Part shown: piece after piece, positions 9,991-17,985 of the stretch
Position numbering within the stretch: the first letter of the stretch is position 1
How the letters are laid out: every line of letters starts with the position of its first letter
Program-made: the position numbers and the translations under genes
From: Lactonifactor sp. BIOML-A5
GTDB lineage: Bacteria; Bacillota; Clostridia; Lachnospirales; Lachnospiraceae
Direction of reading: 5' to 3'
Length of the DNA stretch: 64,000 bases
Assembly (NCBI RefSeq): GCF_009677585.1
Contig: NZ_WKYV01000006.1
Coordinates: forward strand, 62,001-126,000
The notes under the pieces: generated by a model
Told to the model about the DNA's origin: nothing
Databases searched by the model: none
The model's input: the letters and a program-made list of their open reading frames with translations, nothing else

Positions 9991-10434
9991 ATGAAACTAA
10001 TATTAAAAAAGAGTTTTGATAAAGCAGGATTATCAAGAATTGATATACTGGTACTTAGTATTATTATATTAGTTCTCACCGCAGTGCTTGCGCCCACTGC
10101 CCGATATTACATGCAACGCGCCGACGCCAGGGCTATTCTGACGGAGGCAAAATCTGCGAAGATGGCAGCTTACGTAACCGCTCTCGAGCACGCAACAGAA
10201 GGGAGCCCTTTCCAGGACCAGTCTCAGCCCTATGGCTTTGCAAAAGGCGTGGAGGAAGAAGTAGTTGAGCTTGCCGGCTGTCCCGGAGAGGTTTATTTGC
10301 AGCAGTATGATGCAGCAAAGATAGAGTTTTACAAACTGCTCTATATAGAAGGCGCATACACTGTGACCTACTCGCAGGATGAGGAAGGGGAACATTGGAA
10401 TGTGTATTATTCGAAACACGTAATACAACATTAG
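9991..10434 (+). CDS. Atypical type IV pilin-like protein with Asp5
   Basis: This 147-residue protein follows the major pilin by 16 bases. Its N terminus, KAG then LSRIDILVLSIIILVLTAVLAP, fits prepilin cleavage after Gly and keeps Pro near mature position 22, but mature residue 5 is Asp instead of Glu and residue 1 is Leu. A long amphipathic helix and a small beta-rich domain follow, as in pilins. It may be a minor subunit co-incorporated with the major pilin or a specialised pilin. No strong ribosome binding site is visible directly upstream (GGAGAA is about 18 bases away), suggesting low or coupled translation. Confidence 0.65.
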   Translation: MKLILKKSFDKAGLSRIDILVLSIIILVLTAVLAPTARYYMQRADARAILTEAKSAKMAAYVTALEHATEGSPFQDQSQPYGFAKGVEEEVVELAGCPGEVYLQQYDAAKIEFYKLLYIEGAYTVTYSQDEEGEHWNVYYSKHVIQH

Positions 10435-10452
10435 AATATTTCCTGAAAAGTT

Positions 10453-10491
10453 TTACAGGCTACTGCTGGTTTGGACAGCAGTAGCCTGTAA
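10453..10491 (+). terminator. 16-bp hairpin after the pilin pair
   Basis: Arms 10453-10468 and 10476-10491 pair perfectly around a 7-base loop. No T-run follows on the + strand, so it may act as a partial terminator or an mRNA-stabilising 3' end. Either would make pilin mRNA more abundant than the downstream assembly genes. Confidence 0.6.
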
Positions 10492-10531
10492 GAGCTTATA
10501 TTGAGACATAACTTTTAAACCAGGAGACCGT

Positions 10532-11326
10532 ATGTTATACTTTTTAGAGACTTTATTGTTTGTATTGATATTTTTATTCGGCGCCTCTTTCTTTTCTTTT
10601 TTGAATGTGGTAATCTACCGGCTGCCGGGGAAGATATCTTTTGTGGGGGGAAGGAGCTTCTGCCCGATCTGCGGGGAGACCTTAAAGGGACGGGACATGA
10701 TTCCCATTCTCAGCTATCTCCTTCTAAGAGGAAAGTGCAGGAACTGCGGGGCACCTATATCACCCAGATATCCCCTGGTGGAAGCCCTGGGCGGATCTTT
10801 TAGCGCCCTTTGCCTGCGGCAATTCGGAAATACCGTGGAAGGATTTTATCAGATCACGCTGTCTGCAGTTACAGTGTTTGCTTTTTTATCCATTTTAACA
10901 ACAGTTGCTTTTATAGATATAGATACCATGGAGATACCCAATGGATTGGTGCTTGCGGCAGCCGGCTGCGGCCTGGTCTCAGTTTTTGTGTTTCCTGATA
11001 TCACATTGCTTTCGAGAATAATCGGAGTATTCTCCGTTAGTGTTCCGCTGCTGCTCATTACCCTTTTGATTCCGGGGGCGTTTGGAGGCGGAGATATAAA
11101 GTTAATGGGGGCCTGCGGGCTGTTTTTGGGATGGCAGTTAAGCCTGCTCTCCCTATTCCTGGCAGTTTTGAGCGGAGGGCTCTATGGAGGGGGACTGCTG
11201 GCTTCCGGGAAGAAAGGGAGAAAGGAGCATTTTGCATTTGGCCCTTTTTTGTGTGCCGGGATGGGAATTGCTTTTTTTTGCGGAAATGAGATACTGAACT
11301 GGTATCTGGGATTTTTTCAATTTTGA
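10532..11326 (+). CDS. pilD: Prepilin peptidase/N-methyltransferase (A24 family)
   Basis: This 264-residue polytopic membrane enzyme cleaves the leader of the prepilins encoded upstream and methylates the new N terminus. The N-terminal domain begins with the FGASFFSFLNVVIYRLP signature and has a CPIC...CRNC zinc tetracysteine. The aspartyl protease motifs are FIDIDTMEIPN and GGGDIKLMG, each with its catalytic Asp. Length is normal for bifunctional PilD. The ribosome binding site AGGAG lies 8-10 bases before the ATG. It heads the assembly part of the pil locus. Confidence 0.93.
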   Translation: MLYFLETLLFVLIFLFGASFFSFLNVVIYRLPGKISFVGGRSFCPICGETLKGRDMIPILSYLLLRGKCRNCGAPISPRYPLVEALGGSFSALCLRQFGNTVEGFYQITLSAVTVFAFLSILTTVAFIDIDTMEIPNGLVLAAAGCGLVSVFVFPDITLLSRIIGVFSVSVPLLLITLLIPGAFGGGDIKLMGACGLFLGWQLSLLSLFLAVLSGGLYGGGLLASGKKGRKEHFAFGPFLCAGMGIAFFCGNEILNWYLGFFQF

Positions 11327-11351
11327 CAACAAAGACCAAAAGTAAAGGCAG

Positions 11352-12569
11352 GTGAACGGTTTGCCAAAGTATAAATATCGGGCCAGAGGACTGGACGGTA
11401 CGGAGACAAAAGGGTATGAAGATGCCGCTGGGGAAGAGGAGCTGTACGAAAAATTAAAAGCAGCCGGACAGATTTTGATCTCCTGTTCTGAGAAAAAGGA
11501 AAATCGCTCAGAGAAACGGTTAAAGCCGGCTGTCCTGGCAGATTTCTGCAGACAGCTGGGGACGCTTCTCACAGCGGGAGTGTCGTTAGTACGGGCCCTC
11601 AATATCATTGCCCAGGAAAGGAATCTGAAGCCCAGAAGCAGAGGGATCTATGAAAACGTGCTCCGGCTGATTCGGCAGGGCGTTCCCCTGTCGGAGGCTA
11701 TGGAATCCCAGGGTCCTGCTTTCCCGGAGATCCTTATCTATATGTTCCGGTCCGCAGAGGCCAGCGGCAGTCTGGACAAAACCGCCATACGTATGGCAGT
11801 GCACTTTGAGAAAGAGCACAGACTGAACAGCAAAGTGAAAAATGCCATGATCTACCCTTTGATCCTGATTGTTATGGTTGTGGCGGTGGTAATATTTATT
11901 GTATCTTATATCATTCCCCAGTTTTCAGAAGTGTTTGACACAATGGAACAGCTGCCGCTTCCCACCCGCATGGTGCTTGGGATCAGCGATACCATCAGGA
12001 GCCACTGGCTGCTCATCGGTATTATCCTTTTAATCGCAGGGGTGATTCTCTCTTTTGTCCTCCGGATTCCGCAGGTGAGGCTGGGAATGGATCAGCTGAA
12101 ATTAAAGCTCCCTGTGATCGGAAAACTGCTGCGGACAATCTATACAGCCAGATTTGCAAGAACCTTAAGTTCTCTGTATTCCAGCGGCCTGCCCATTATC
12201 ACAGCTCTGCAGGTGGGAAAGAGGACGGTAGGCAACACCTACATAGAATCCCAGTTTGAAGCGTCTATACGTTCTGTGCGGGCCGGAGAGACGCTGGCCA
12301 GTTCTCTGGCATTGATTGACGGCTTTGAGAACCGCTTGGCTTCCACTATACTCATAGGAGAAGAGACAGGAAGCCTGGACAGTATGCTGGATGTTATCGC
12401 GGATGCCCTGGAATATGACGCCGAGCTGGCGATCACAAAGCTTACCACACTGCTGGAGCCGGTGCTGATTATTGTAATGGGCGTGATCATAGGATTTATT
12501 ATGATTGCAGTCCTGCTTCCGATTTTCCAGTCCTACTCTGCCATTGAGAATTCCGGGGGAGAGTATTAG
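11352..12569 (+). CDS. pilC: Type IV pilus inner-membrane platform protein PilC (GspF family)
   Basis: This polytopic platform protein of 402-405 residues couples the PilB/PilT motors to pilin extraction and insertion. It shows a duplicated GspF domain (LADFCRQLGTLLTAGVSLVRAL, then ARTLSSLYSSGLPIITAL) and three long hydrophobic segments (about residues 165-190, 215-235 and 375-395). The conserved GEETGSLDSML motif is present. The frame can open at GTG 11352 or TTG 11361; the TTG has better spacing from AAGGCAGGTG, so LPKYKYRARGLDG may be the true N terminus. It sits 25 bases after pilD. Confidence 0.92.
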   Translation: MNGLPKYKYRARGLDGTETKGYEDAAGEEELYEKLKAAGQILISCSEKKENRSEKRLKPAVLADFCRQLGTLLTAGVSLVRALNIIAQERNLKPRSRGIYENVLRLIRQGVPLSEAMESQGPAFPEILIYMFRSAEASGSLDKTAIRMAVHFEKEHRLNSKVKNAMIYPLILIVMVVAVVIFIVSYIIPQFSEVFDTMEQLPLPTRMVLGISDTIRSHWLLIGIILLIAGVILSFVLRIPQVRLGMDQLKLKLPVIGKLLRTIYTARFARTLSSLYSSGLPIITALQVGKRTVGNTYIESQFEASIRSVRAGETLASSLALIDGFENRLASTILIGEETGSLDSMLDVIADALEYDAELAITKLTTLLEPVLIIVMGVIIGFIMIAVLLPIFQSYSAIENSGGEY

Positions 12570-12627
12570 ACGGCCCAGAATGCGGGGATACCGGATTTGT
12601 CTAAATTACCAGGAGGAATGATAACAC

Positions 12628-13539
12628 ATGACAACATCTATATATCTATCAAATAATACCATACAGATTCTGACCGGGGAGAAGGGAAAGTGCAGCAAAG
12701 TGGAGCATTTATATTGCTTTGACCTGGAAGAGGGAAATCTGATGAACGGAGTCATTACCAATGAAAACGGACTTCAGCAGGAGCTTCTTGGACTGTGGAA
12801 GGAGCATAATCTCCCGGTGTCCAAGGTATCTCTGGTGATCGACAGCACCCATTTTACCACCAGGCTGGCTACCCTTCCGGTATTGAAGGAGCAGAAAATG
12901 AGGGAGCTGTTAAAGAGAGAATTTTCGGACATGGATTCTCTTCAGGATCCTCTTTACGATTATATGCCCCTGGAAGAGAACCGGGGAGCGAAGATGGGGA
13001 AGGTCATGTGCGCCGCAGCTGAGAGAAGCTTTGTCGGCAGTTTTGTGGAGTTGTTTGAACGGATGGGGATCAGCATTATCTCTGTAAAGCCTGCTCTGTG
13101 CAGTGCGGTTCTTCTGCTGGGTGCCCATGAGGCGCTGGCGGAGAGTACCTGCATTATTCTTCTTCTGGATGGGGATAATCTGGTAAGCGCCCTTCTTGTG
13201 GGCGGAAAGTATGTGTATTCCAGCCGTGCCAGGCTCTTTAGTGAGCACGGTACACCGGAATTTGCCGTGGAAGTGGCGAGAAATGTCAGTGGAATTATGC
13301 AGTTCCATACGTCGGAGAAACTTGAAAATGTAATCACCCACGTCTATCTGGGGGGATTCTTCGGAACAGACGCGCGTTTGTCTGCAGAGAATATTGCAGG
13401 ACTGGGACTGGCGGTGGAGCGGGTTCCGGAGACAAAGCGGATCCAGATGCCTTCGGAGCGGGAGGTTTATGTGGAGACAAAAATGGGGTCCCCTGCGCTC
13501 TGCGATTATGTATATGCGGCAGGAAATTTTATCTTGTAA
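12628..13539 (+). CDS. pilM: PilM-like actin-fold ATPase of the type IV pilus
   Basis: This 303-residue cytoplasmic protein has a divergent actin/FtsA-like fold. In pilus systems PilM binds the N-terminal tail of PilN and links the motor to the PilN/PilO scaffold. Visible features are the opening strand TTSIYLSNNTIQILTG, the SLVIDSTHFTTRLATLP segment and the phosphate-binding-like IILLLDGDNLVSALL. The ATG at 12628 is preceded by AGGAGG; an ATG at 12618 is out of frame. It is shorter than proteobacterial PilM (about 350 residues). Identification rests on fold-like motifs and its place before pilN/pilO. Confidence 0.8.
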   Translation: MTTSIYLSNNTIQILTGEKGKCSKVEHLYCFDLEEGNLMNGVITNENGLQQELLGLWKEHNLPVSKVSLVIDSTHFTTRLATLPVLKEQKMRELLKREFSDMDSLQDPLYDYMPLEENRGAKMGKVMCAAAERSFVGSFVELFERMGISIISVKPALCSAVLLLGAHEALAESTCIILLLDGDNLVSALLVGGKYVYSSRARLFSEHGTPEFAVEVARNVSGIMQFHTSEKLENVITHVYLGGFFGTDARLSAENIAGLGLAVERVPETKRIQMPSEREVYVETKMGSPALCDYVYAAGNFIL

Positions 13540-13540
13540 G

Positions 13541-13740
13541 CAGATAAGACTCCCACCCCTATAGGTGGTGAGTAAAAAACAAAATCGTCTTGGTGGGAGT
13601 CCAATCTCCTTCCAAGATAAAGCCTCCGGCGGATTGCAGAGCTGCACAGATGTATTATGTCATGCAGAGTATGACGTGCAGCTCGCAGCAAGTACACCGA
13701 GGCGTACTTGAATCAGCAGGCATAATTCCAGGGAAAATGA
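13541..13740 (+). ncRNA. Candidate structured RNA between pilM and pilN
   Basis: This 200-base gap folds extensively. GACTCCCACC (13548-13557) is perfectly complementary to GGTGGGAGTC (13592-13601), and ACTCCCACC can alternatively pair with GGTGGTGAGT (13564-13573). GAGCTGCAC (13639-13647) pairs with GTGCAGCTC (13676-13684) and encloses GTCAT/ATGAC (13659-13663/13671-13675). CAAGTAC (13689-13695) pairs with GTACTTG (13704-13710). Such dense pairing indicates a conserved RNA, not spacer. The class is not identified. A raiA-type clostridial RNA or the remnant of a palindromic mobile element are both possible and unverified. Confidence 0.5.
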
Positions 13741-13750
13741 GGTGTACAAA

Positions 13751-14347
13751 ATGAGACAGGCGAATAAAAAAGATATTAACTTTTATCTTCAATTTAAGAA
13801 GAACCCCAATCAGGAGCAGATGAAAAAGAAAATACTGGCTATTGCGGTTCCGGGCGGTGTTCTTGTTGGTGTCTGCGTTGCGGTATCGCTGGTATTTCTG
13901 ATTTCGAATCTGATGCTCCAGAATAAGCTGAATGGAATCAATGCGTATCTGACCGATGAAACAAATCTGCAGAAATACGATGAGGTGAAGGCCCTGGAGA
14001 CGGAGAACTCTGTTTTGGAGGCTTATATCGCGTCAGATACCTATGCATGGAAGGCGATACAGTCTTATCCCAGAGCCAACAGCATTGTGGTAAATGAGAT
14101 TTTGGCGTGCGGGCAGGGAAAGATTGGCATACAGATTAACAGCTATGATGCCAGGACCGGGATGTTCCAGTTTACGGCAACGGCAGCCAACGCTGAAGAG
14201 TGCAATGCGTTTATTGCCGCACTGAAGAACTCTGAGGTTTTTGCAGATGTACAGTATTCCGGATATGGCTACGAGGACAGCCGGCAGTCTTACCTTATTA
14301 ATGTGAGCTGCTTCCTCAGCGAGACAGCCGGCAGGCAGGAGGGATAA
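13751..14347 (+). CDS. pilN: PilN-like pilus assembly protein
   Basis: This protein of about 198 residues has a short cytoplasmic N terminus containing DINFYLQF, the PilM-binding type motif of PilN. One transmembrane helix (about residues 27-50 of the mature start) and a coiled-coil plus ferredoxin-like extracytoplasmic domain follow. It would pair with PilO to form the alignment scaffold. The frame also opens at GTG 13742, but GAGGTG at 13739-13744 is the likely ribosome binding site for ATG 13751. It ends 3 bases before the pilO start. Confidence 0.78.
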   Translation: MRQANKKDINFYLQFKKNPNQEQMKKKILAIAVPGGVLVGVCVAVSLVFLISNLMLQNKLNGINAYLTDETNLQKYDEVKALETENSVLEAYIASDTYAWKAIQSYPRANSIVVNEILACGQGKIGIQINSYDARTGMFQFTATAANAEECNAFIAALKNSEVFADVQYSGYGYEDSRQSYLINVSCFLSETAGRQEG

Positions 14348-14350
14348 GCA

Positions 14351-15013
14351 GTGACGACAAAATTGACAAACAGGGATAAAGTTCTTATCACGGTTTTAAT
14401 TGTATTCCTTGTGATCGCGGGCTTCGTTGTGTTTATCATACTTCCGGCCGTGGACAAGAGGAGTGAGCTTCAGCAGCAGATTGAGCAGGCAGAGACGGAG
14501 AAGTCGGAGATGGAGTCAGAGATTGCACTGCTTCCGTCCTACCAGAAGAGAAAAGAAGAAAATGAGGCAAAACGCCGGGAACTAATCCAGGATTTGTATC
14601 CTATGATGGAGAATCAGGAGATTGACAAAATGATCACCAATATGATTCTGGATATGGGCCTTATGGCAAGAGATTTTACAGTGTCGGTCCGCCCGGAGAA
14701 CAGGAATTTTACGCCGTATACAGCCTCGGCCATGGGAATGGAGGAAGCGCTTACCCAGGAGGAGGGAGCCCAGGACAGTGAAAAGGATACCGCCGGAAAT
14801 GAAATCTATATCTCGGATATCACAGTGACGGCAATCGGAAGCCTGGAAAGCCTTCAGGTACTTATAGACAGTGTCACCAATGAGTATCCGGCTCTCAGAG
14901 TTGTGAGCTATACCATTGGAGATAAGGATGCGCTGATCCTGGACACAGACCAGAGCGTACGCACACATTCTACGCTGACCATTAGTCTGGAGATGTATAT
15001 GTGCGGCAAATAG
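14351..15013 (+). CDS. pilO: PilO-like pilus assembly protein
   Basis: This 220-residue protein has an N-terminal transmembrane helix (VLITVLIVFLVIAGFVVFII), then a charged coiled coil (about residues 38-80), then a small alpha/beta domain with the ISDITVTAIGSLESLQ strand-helix typical of PilO. The start is GTG 14351 with AGGAGG 8 bases upstream. It is expected to heterodimerise with PilN and bracket the platform. It contains an unusual acidic linker (about residues 128-150). Confidence 0.78.
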   Translation: MTTKLTNRDKVLITVLIVFLVIAGFVVFIILPAVDKRSELQQQIEQAETEKSEMESEIALLPSYQKRKEENEAKRRELIQDLYPMMENQEIDKMITNMILDMGLMARDFTVSVRPENRNFTPYTASAMGMEEALTQEEGAQDSEKDTAGNEIYISDITVTAIGSLESLQVLIDSVTNEYPALRVVSYTIGDKDALILDTDQSVRTHSTLTISLEMYMCGK

Positions 15014-15025
15014 AGAGAAAAGAAT

Positions 15026-15056
15026 GCCCGGGGCATCTATCATACTTGCCCCGGGC
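15026..15056 (+). other. GC-rich intercistronic hairpin between pilO and pilB
   Basis: GCCCGGGGC (15026-15034) pairs with GCCCCGGGC (15048-15056) around a 13-base loop. No T-run follows. It lies 8 bases before the pilB ribosome binding site and may attenuate or stabilise mRNA at this junction. Confidence 0.5.
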
Positions 15057-15070
15057 TTGGTTCGGAGGAA

Positions 15071-16744
15071 ATGATTGTGAAGAATATTCCTATTGGAGAA
15101 GTGCTGAAAGAGTATGGCTATATCACCGAAGAGCAGCTTCAGAGAGCTCTGGCATATCAAAAGGAGCACAGAGAAAAACGTCTGGGTGCTATTTTGATGG
15201 AACTGGGGTTTGTGACAGAAAAGCAGATGATCCAGGCTTTGGGACAGCGCCTTGGAATGAAAACAGTGGAGCTGAGCCAGATTACCGTGAATATTGAGGC
15301 TGTGGAGAAGGTGCCCAGGCAGCTTGCGGCCCGGTACCACGTGCTGCCGGTGGACACCGACGGGCAGACCCTTACGCTGGTGACAAACGATCCTTTGAAC
15401 TTCTACGGTCTGGAGGACATCCGTCAGTTGACAGGGATGAATCAGGAAGTACTGCTGGCTGAACTTGCCCCTCTGAATAAGGCAATTGATTACTACTATG
15501 CGGAAGTAAATGCCCGTATGGCGGCAAAGGATGCCAACCAGAGCATAGAAGAGCCGGTGATAGAAGAGCTTGAAGTGGAGGACGGCGGCGGTGATGTGCC
15601 TGTAATCAAACTGCTGAACAGTCTGATTCACAGGGGATATCAAACTAACTCCAGTGACATTCATATAGAACCTTTTGAGGACAAAACCTTGGTGCGTATG
15701 CGTATGGATGGGACAATTGTTGACTATGTGACCCTGCAGCGGTCCCTGCACCCTTCGCTTATTGCCCGTATTAAGATAATTTCAAATCTGGATATTGCAG
15801 AAAAAAGAATCCCTCAGGATGGCCATTTCCGCATTAAGATTGAAAATGAAAATGTGAATGTCCGTGTGTCGGTTATTCCCACGGTGTTTGGAGAGAAGGC
15901 AGTGCTTCGTCTTCTGGCGAATAATTCAGTGATTGATCATGCCGGACAGTACGGAATGAATGATGAGAACTATAATAAATTCCGCCGGATGCTTCAATCT
16001 CCCAACGGTATTATTTACCTCACAGGCCCTACCGGATCGGGAAAGACTACGACTCTGTATATGGTACTGGAGGAGCTGTGCAAAAAGCAGGTAAATATCT
16101 CCACCATTGAAGACCCTGTAGAGAAGAACCTGACGAGAGTCAATCAGATGCAGGTCAATACCATGGCAGGTCTTACCTTTGAGGTTGGCCTTCGGGCGCT
16201 TCTCCGCCAGGACCCTGATATCATCATGGTGGGGGAGACAAGAGATGCAGAGACTGCTTCCATCTCCGTCCGCTCTGCCATTACCGGCCATCTGGTGCTC
16301 TCTACCCTTCATACTAATAATGCCGTGTCTTCCATTGTGCGTCTGGTGGACATGGGCTTAGAGCCTTATCTGATCGCAAACTCTCTGGTGGGAGTGGTAG
16401 CCCAGCGGCTTATGAGAAAGCTGTGCCCACACTGCTCCTATGAAGATATGCTTACTTATGAAGAGGCAGCCCTGCTGGGAACAGACAGGAAGGCTGTGCG
16501 CAGGGCCAAAGGATGCAATCGCTGCAATCACACAGGATACCAGGGGAGAATCGCCATCCATGAGATTCTGCTCATTGACAAAGAGATACGCAGGATGATA
16601 TCTGCTGGCTCCGCCATGGAGGAAATTTCTGCATATGCACTGAAGACACAGGGGATGAAGACTCTGAAAACCAGCGCATTGGAGCTGGTGGAAACCGGGG
16701 TGACGACGATAGAAGAGCTGATGAAGGTTGCCTATTATGAATAG
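15071..16744 (+). CDS. pilB: Type IV pilus extension ATPase PilB (GspE family)
   Basis: This 557-residue hexameric ATPase powers pilus extension. An N-terminal MshEN/GspE domain (residues 1-140) contains the MshEN-like LGAILMELGFVTEKQMIQAL stretch, a class of domain that binds c-di-GMP in some homologues. The motor domain has Walker A GPTGSGKT (319-326), an Asp box, Walker B DPDIIMVGETRD and a His box (TGHLVLSTLHTNNA). A tetracysteine zinc site (CPHC...CNRC, about residues 455-490) marks the GspE/PilB branch. ATG 15071 lies only 2 bases after GGAGGAA, so the in-frame GTG 15077 may be the real start. Confidence 0.95.
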   Translation: MIVKNIPIGEVLKEYGYITEEQLQRALAYQKEHREKRLGAILMELGFVTEKQMIQALGQRLGMKTVELSQITVNIEAVEKVPRQLAARYHVLPVDTDGQTLTLVTNDPLNFYGLEDIRQLTGMNQEVLLAELAPLNKAIDYYYAEVNARMAAKDANQSIEEPVIEELEVEDGGGDVPVIKLLNSLIHRGYQTNSSDIHIEPFEDKTLVRMRMDGTIVDYVTLQRSLHPSLIARIKIISNLDIAEKRIPQDGHFRIKIENENVNVRVSVIPTVFGEKAVLRLLANNSVIDHAGQYGMNDENYNKFRRMLQSPNGIIYLTGPTGSGKTTTLYMVLEELCKKQVNISTIEDPVEKNLTRVNQMQVNTMAGLTFEVGLRALLRQDPDIIMVGETRDAETASISVRSAITGHLVLSTLHTNNAVSSIVRLVDMGLEPYLIANSLVGVVAQRLMRKLCPHCSYEDMLTYEEAALLGTDRKAVRRAKGCNRCNHTGYQGRIAIHEILLIDKEIRRMISAGSAMEEISAYALKTQGMKTLKTSALELVETGVTTIEELMKVAYYE

Positions 16745-16758
16745 AGAGGGAGACTGCT

Positions 16759-17814
16759 ATGAATGAAATCTTTGAGATAATCCAGGAAGCCAGGAAAAGA
16801 GGAGCCTCAGATATCCATATTTCCCAGGGACTGCCCATGCTGTTCCGCATCAACGGAAGTCTTGGGGAGGCCGGGGGAGCAATGGATGAGGGGAAGACCA
16901 GACAGGTGATTCTTTCCATGCTTTCTCTGGAACAAAAAGGACTGCTGGAGGGAGGGGAGGATCTGGACTTTGCCGTTGAGACACCGGACGGGAACCGGCA
17001 GCGTGTCAATGTATTTTGCCAGCAAAAGAAGTATGCGGCTACGATCCGTCTTTTGAACAACCAGATTCCCACCCTGGAAGAGCTTCAGCTTCCTAAGGTG
17101 CTTCGGGAACTGGCAGACAAACCCAGAGGTCTGATTCTGGTGACAGGTCCCACGGGAAGCGGGAAATCCACCACTCTGGCAGCCATGATCGATTATATTA
17201 ACCAGAACAGAGCAGAACACATTATTACCATAGAGGATCCCATCGAGTATGTATACACCCGCAAACTGTCCCTGATTCATCAAAGGGAAGTAGGGTGCGA
17301 TGCTCAATCCTTTGCCACAGCCCTTCGGTCTTCTCTCCGGGAGGATCCGGATGTTATCCTGGTAGGGGAAATGAGGGATTATGAGACGATCTCAGCTGCC
17401 CTTACCGCTGCGGAGACGGGTCATCTGGTACTCTCTACCCTTCATACTACCGGAGCTGCCCAGACCATTGACCGTATCATTGATGCCTGCCCGGGCGCTG
17501 CCCAGAACCAGGTGCGGACTCAGCTTTCCGGAATACTGGCCGGTGTTGTTACCCAGTGTCTGATCCCAAGAATGGACGGTTCCGGCAGGATCGCGGCTAC
17601 GGAGATACTGGTGGGAACTGATGCGGCACTCAATCTGATCCGGGAGAATAAATGCCATCAGATGAATACCATTATGCAGTCCGGTGCTTCTGTGGGGATG
17701 CACTCTCTGAACGCAGATCTGGCCAATCTGGTGCGGAAAAAAGTAATCAGTAGCAGCAGTGCGTTTAAGTATTCCAATGACCGAAAGGACCTGGAACAAT
17801 ACCTGACATTTTAA
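16759..17814 (+). CDS. pilT: Type IV pilus retraction ATPase PilT
   Basis: This 351-residue motor ATPase depolymerises the pilus. It has the PilT N-terminal PAS-like domain (GASDIHIS...RINGSL), Walker A GPTGSGKS (about 130-137), an Asp box (TIEDPIEYV), Walker B (DPDVILVGEMRDYETI), a His box (TGHLVLSTLHTTGA) and the AIRNLIRE-equivalent ALNLIRENK. It lacks the zinc tetracysteine of PilB, which separates the two paralogues. It starts 14 bases after pilB and is the last pil gene, so this pilus should be retractable (twitching or DNA uptake type; inference). Confidence 0.95.
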   Translation: MNEIFEIIQEARKRGASDIHISQGLPMLFRINGSLGEAGGAMDEGKTRQVILSMLSLEQKGLLEGGEDLDFAVETPDGNRQRVNVFCQQKKYAATIRLLNNQIPTLEELQLPKVLRELADKPRGLILVTGPTGSGKSTTLAAMIDYINQNRAEHIITIEDPIEYVYTRKLSLIHQREVGCDAQSFATALRSSLREDPDVILVGEMRDYETISAALTAAETGHLVLSTLHTTGAAQTIDRIIDACPGAAQNQVRTQLSGILAGVVTQCLIPRMDGSGRIAATEILVGTDAALNLIRENKCHQMNTIMQSGASVGMHSLNADLANLVRKKVISSSSAFKYSNDRKDLEQYLTF

Positions 17815-17905
17815 AATGTCCGGGAATTACGGCAGAACAAAAAAAGAATGTGAAAAAAATGTCAGAAAAATGCTTGAACTACTGGCAATGATAAGAAATA
17901 TCATT

Positions 17906-17944
17906 TATAATAGAACTAATGCGGCGGTCCTCTGCAGGGCCGCC
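17906..17944 (+). promoter_or_regulatory. Candidate hydG promoter -10 and GC-rich hairpin
   Basis: A TATAAT (17906-17911) lies 75 bases before hydG with only a weak -35 (TGGCAA, 17 bases upstream). It is followed by a hairpin, GGCGGTCC (17923-17930) with GGGCCGCC (17937-17944), and then ATATTGTTT. The hairpin may end pil transcription or attenuate hydG. Confidence 0.45.
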
Positions 17945-17985
17945 ATATTGTTTCGACAAATTTATTTAAGAAAGAAGGAAATCCT

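Noticed and set aside
14582..15751. 389-residue minus-strand open frame across pilO/pilB
   Set aside because: It is antisense to well-supported pil genes, with no family motifs and composition typical of a shadow frame.
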